Shown here: piece by piece, positions 62,962 to 64,000 of the stretch
How the letters are laid out: every line of letters starts with the position of its first letter
Position numbering within the stretch: position 1 is the first letter of the stretch
NCBI RefSeq assembly: GCF_001665395.1
Contig: NZ_LZSG01000037.1
Span: 52,469-116,468 of the forward strand
Origin: Mycobacterium sp. 1164966.3
GTDB taxonomy: Bacteria > Actinomycetota > Actinomycetes > Mycobacteriales > Mycobacteriaceae
Direction: 5' to 3'
Length of the DNA stretch: 64,000 nucleotides
Notes under the pieces: generated by a model
The model's input: only the letters and a program-made list of their open reading frames with translations
The model's database searches: none
Told to the model about the DNA's origin: nothing
Translations under genes and position numbers: made by a program

Positions 62962-64000
62962 ACGGGGTGGTGGGTGGTCGCAGGAGCAGGTGATTGCCTA
63001 CTTCGATGAGTTGGCCGCGCGCTGCGAGCTGCGCGCACCCACCGGCGAGTCGGCGGCGTGGGTGCAGCGGGCCAGCGCGGCGGTGCGTGCGGAGAATCGG
63101 GCCGCCGCGGCGCAGTTGGTGGCGATTGGGGAGTTGTTCGCCTACCGGTTGGGGCGGTGTTCGGAGACCGAGGAGTGGGCGGTTGACACCATGGAGGCCG
63201 TGGCCGCCGAGGTGGCCGCGGGGTTGCGGATCAGCCAGGGTTTGGCGGCCAGTCGGCTGCGCTATGCGCGTGCGATGCGTGAGCAACTGCCGGCGACCGC
63301 GGCGGTGTTCATTAACGGGGATATTGATTATCGGGCGTTTCAGACGATTGTGTTTCGCACCGATTTGATCACCGACCCGCAGATCTTGGCCCGGGTGGAT
63401 GCGGTGGTGGCCGCCAATGTGACCCGCTGGCCGTCGATGACCACGGCGCGGTTGTCGGGCAAGGTGGATGCCCTGGTGGCCCGGCTGGATGCTGATGCGG
63501 TGCGTCGGCGCACCAAGGAGCAGGCTGCCGATCGCCAGGTGTGGATCGGGGGCGACCTGGACGGCATCGCCCGCATCGAGGGCAGCCTGGTCAGCACCGA
63601 CGCCCACGCCCTCGACCAACGACTGAGCGCACTGGCTGCCACGGTGTGTGCCCATGATCCGCGCACCGCGGCGCAGCGCCGCGCCGATGCGCTGGGGGCG
63701 CTGGCCGCCGGGGCCGATCGGTTGGGGTGTCGCTGCGCGCGCTCGGATTGTGCCGCTGGGGCGCGCCGCCCGGCCTCCCCGGTGGCGATCCACCTGATCG
63801 CCCCACCCGATGGGCCGGGTTGGGAGGTCGGTGCTGAGGGGTTGATCACCCCCGAACTGCTCGCCGAGCTAGCCACCACGGCAAAAATGGTGCCGCTAAG
63901 CCATCCCGGGGATGCCCCACCCGAGGACGGCTATGTCCCGTCGAAGGCGTTGGCCGACTTCGTGCGCTGCCGGGATTTGACGTGTCGCTGGCCGGGCTGC
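62954..64000 (+). CDS. DUF222/13E12-type HNH endonuclease protein, 3' end outside window
   Basis: The first 349 codons of a 13E12-repeat family protein. A DUF222 domain of about 300 residues (AAAAQLVAIGELFAYRLG, RISQGLAASRLRYARAM, VDALVARLDADAVRRR, TDAHALDQRLSALAATV) is followed by the beginning of an HNH nuclease domain (DYVPSKALADFVRCRDLTCRWPGC-like end at the window edge). ATG 62954 lies within the SOS box, so DNA damage probably induces it. These genes are multicopy in mycobacteria; the DNA target is not known. Confidence 0.87.
   Translation, partial: MFERGGGWSQEQVIAYFDELAARCELRAPTGESAAWVQRASAAVRAENRAAAAQLVAIGELFAYRLGRCSETEEWAVDTMEAVAAEVAAGLRISQGLAASRLRYARAMREQLPATAAVFINGDIDYRAFQTIVFRTDLITDPQILARVDAVVAANVTRWPSMTTARLSGKVDALVARLDADAVRRRTKEQAADRQVWIGGDLDGIARIEGSLVSTDAHALDQRLSALAATVCAHDPRTAAQRRADALGALAAGADRLGCRCARSDCAAGARRPASPVAIHLIAPPDGPGWEVGAEGLITPELLAELATTAKMVPLSHPGDAPPEDGYVPSKALADFVRCRDLTCRWPGC

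Overview
This is a high-GC (roughly two-thirds G+C by eye) chromosomal segment of a Mycobacterium. The gene order follows the Rv0646c-Rv0713 stretch of M. tuberculosis: lipG, alpha-mannosidase, rplJ-rplL, a TetR regulator with a carotenoid oxygenase, mkl, rpoB-rpoC, end, fadE8-echA4-echA5, rpsL-rpsG-fusA-tuf, the mycofactocin cluster, the S10 ribosomal operon, and atsA with its formylglycine-generating enzyme. A complete mycofactocin locus, mycothiol-era DinB proteins, DUF3060 and DUF3558 lipoproteins, many GTG starts and leaderless promoters all fit a mycobacterium. It is not the M. tuberculosis complex: blocks present there are missing (the vapBC-rich genes between mkl and rpoB; mmpL5-mmpS5-Rv0678 after echA5) and other genes are inserted.

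Layout. 1-1340: minus-strand lipase/hydrolase (cut by the window edge) and two DinB-fold proteins. 1392-7095: tightly overlapped operon of a GH38 alpha-mannosidase, a SurA-N-like protein (family annotated FabD2) and a ROK sugar kinase. 7096-8487: promoter, structured leader, rplJ, rplL and terminator. 8495-10752: TetR regulator divergent from a carotenoid cleavage oxygenase, with a shared operator. 10925-11989: Mce-transporter ATPase mkl. 12210-20076: rpoB-rpoC. 20155-21847: AbiEi/DUF559-like orphan and endonuclease IV. 21991-28771: a lipoprotein, the FadE8/EchA4/PaaX-like/EchA5 fatty-acid operon, two DUF3060 proteins and a TetR regulator. 28800-33470: the str operon. 33566-37338: three paralogous SHOCT-tailed membrane proteins, a DUF3558-like lipoprotein and a small secreted protein. 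37393-51594: mycofactocin-linked SDR and reductase, an AraC regulator, a methyltransferase, an ECF sigma factor with a VOC-domain partner, a DUF2332 protein, then mftR and mftA-G. 51626-52097: a frameshifted VOC gene. 52309-58263: S10 operon from rpsJ to rpsQ. 58317-62902: arylsulfatase, a DUF4436 membrane protein and the enzyme that activates sulfatases. 62946-64000: a LexA-boxed DUF222/13E12-type HNH protein, cut by the window end.

The most unusual structure is a dispersed long palindrome, arms GCGAGCAGACGCAAAA / TTTTGCGTCTGCTCGC, found five times. It sits behind rpoC, tuf and rpsQ as an apparent terminator, but twice it has entered coding sequence: it encodes the C-terminus of the AbiEi-like protein and covers the start of mftG. 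Other signals are a promoter-like motif (GATCGGTAGC with a fixed 23-nt offset to the -10 region) in front of three genes of the SHOCT cluster, a KstR-consensus site overlapping the promoter of the SDR gene, and a perfect mycobacterial SOS box enclosing the start codon of the last gene. No tRNA, rRNA, CRISPR array, insertion sequence or prophage was seen.
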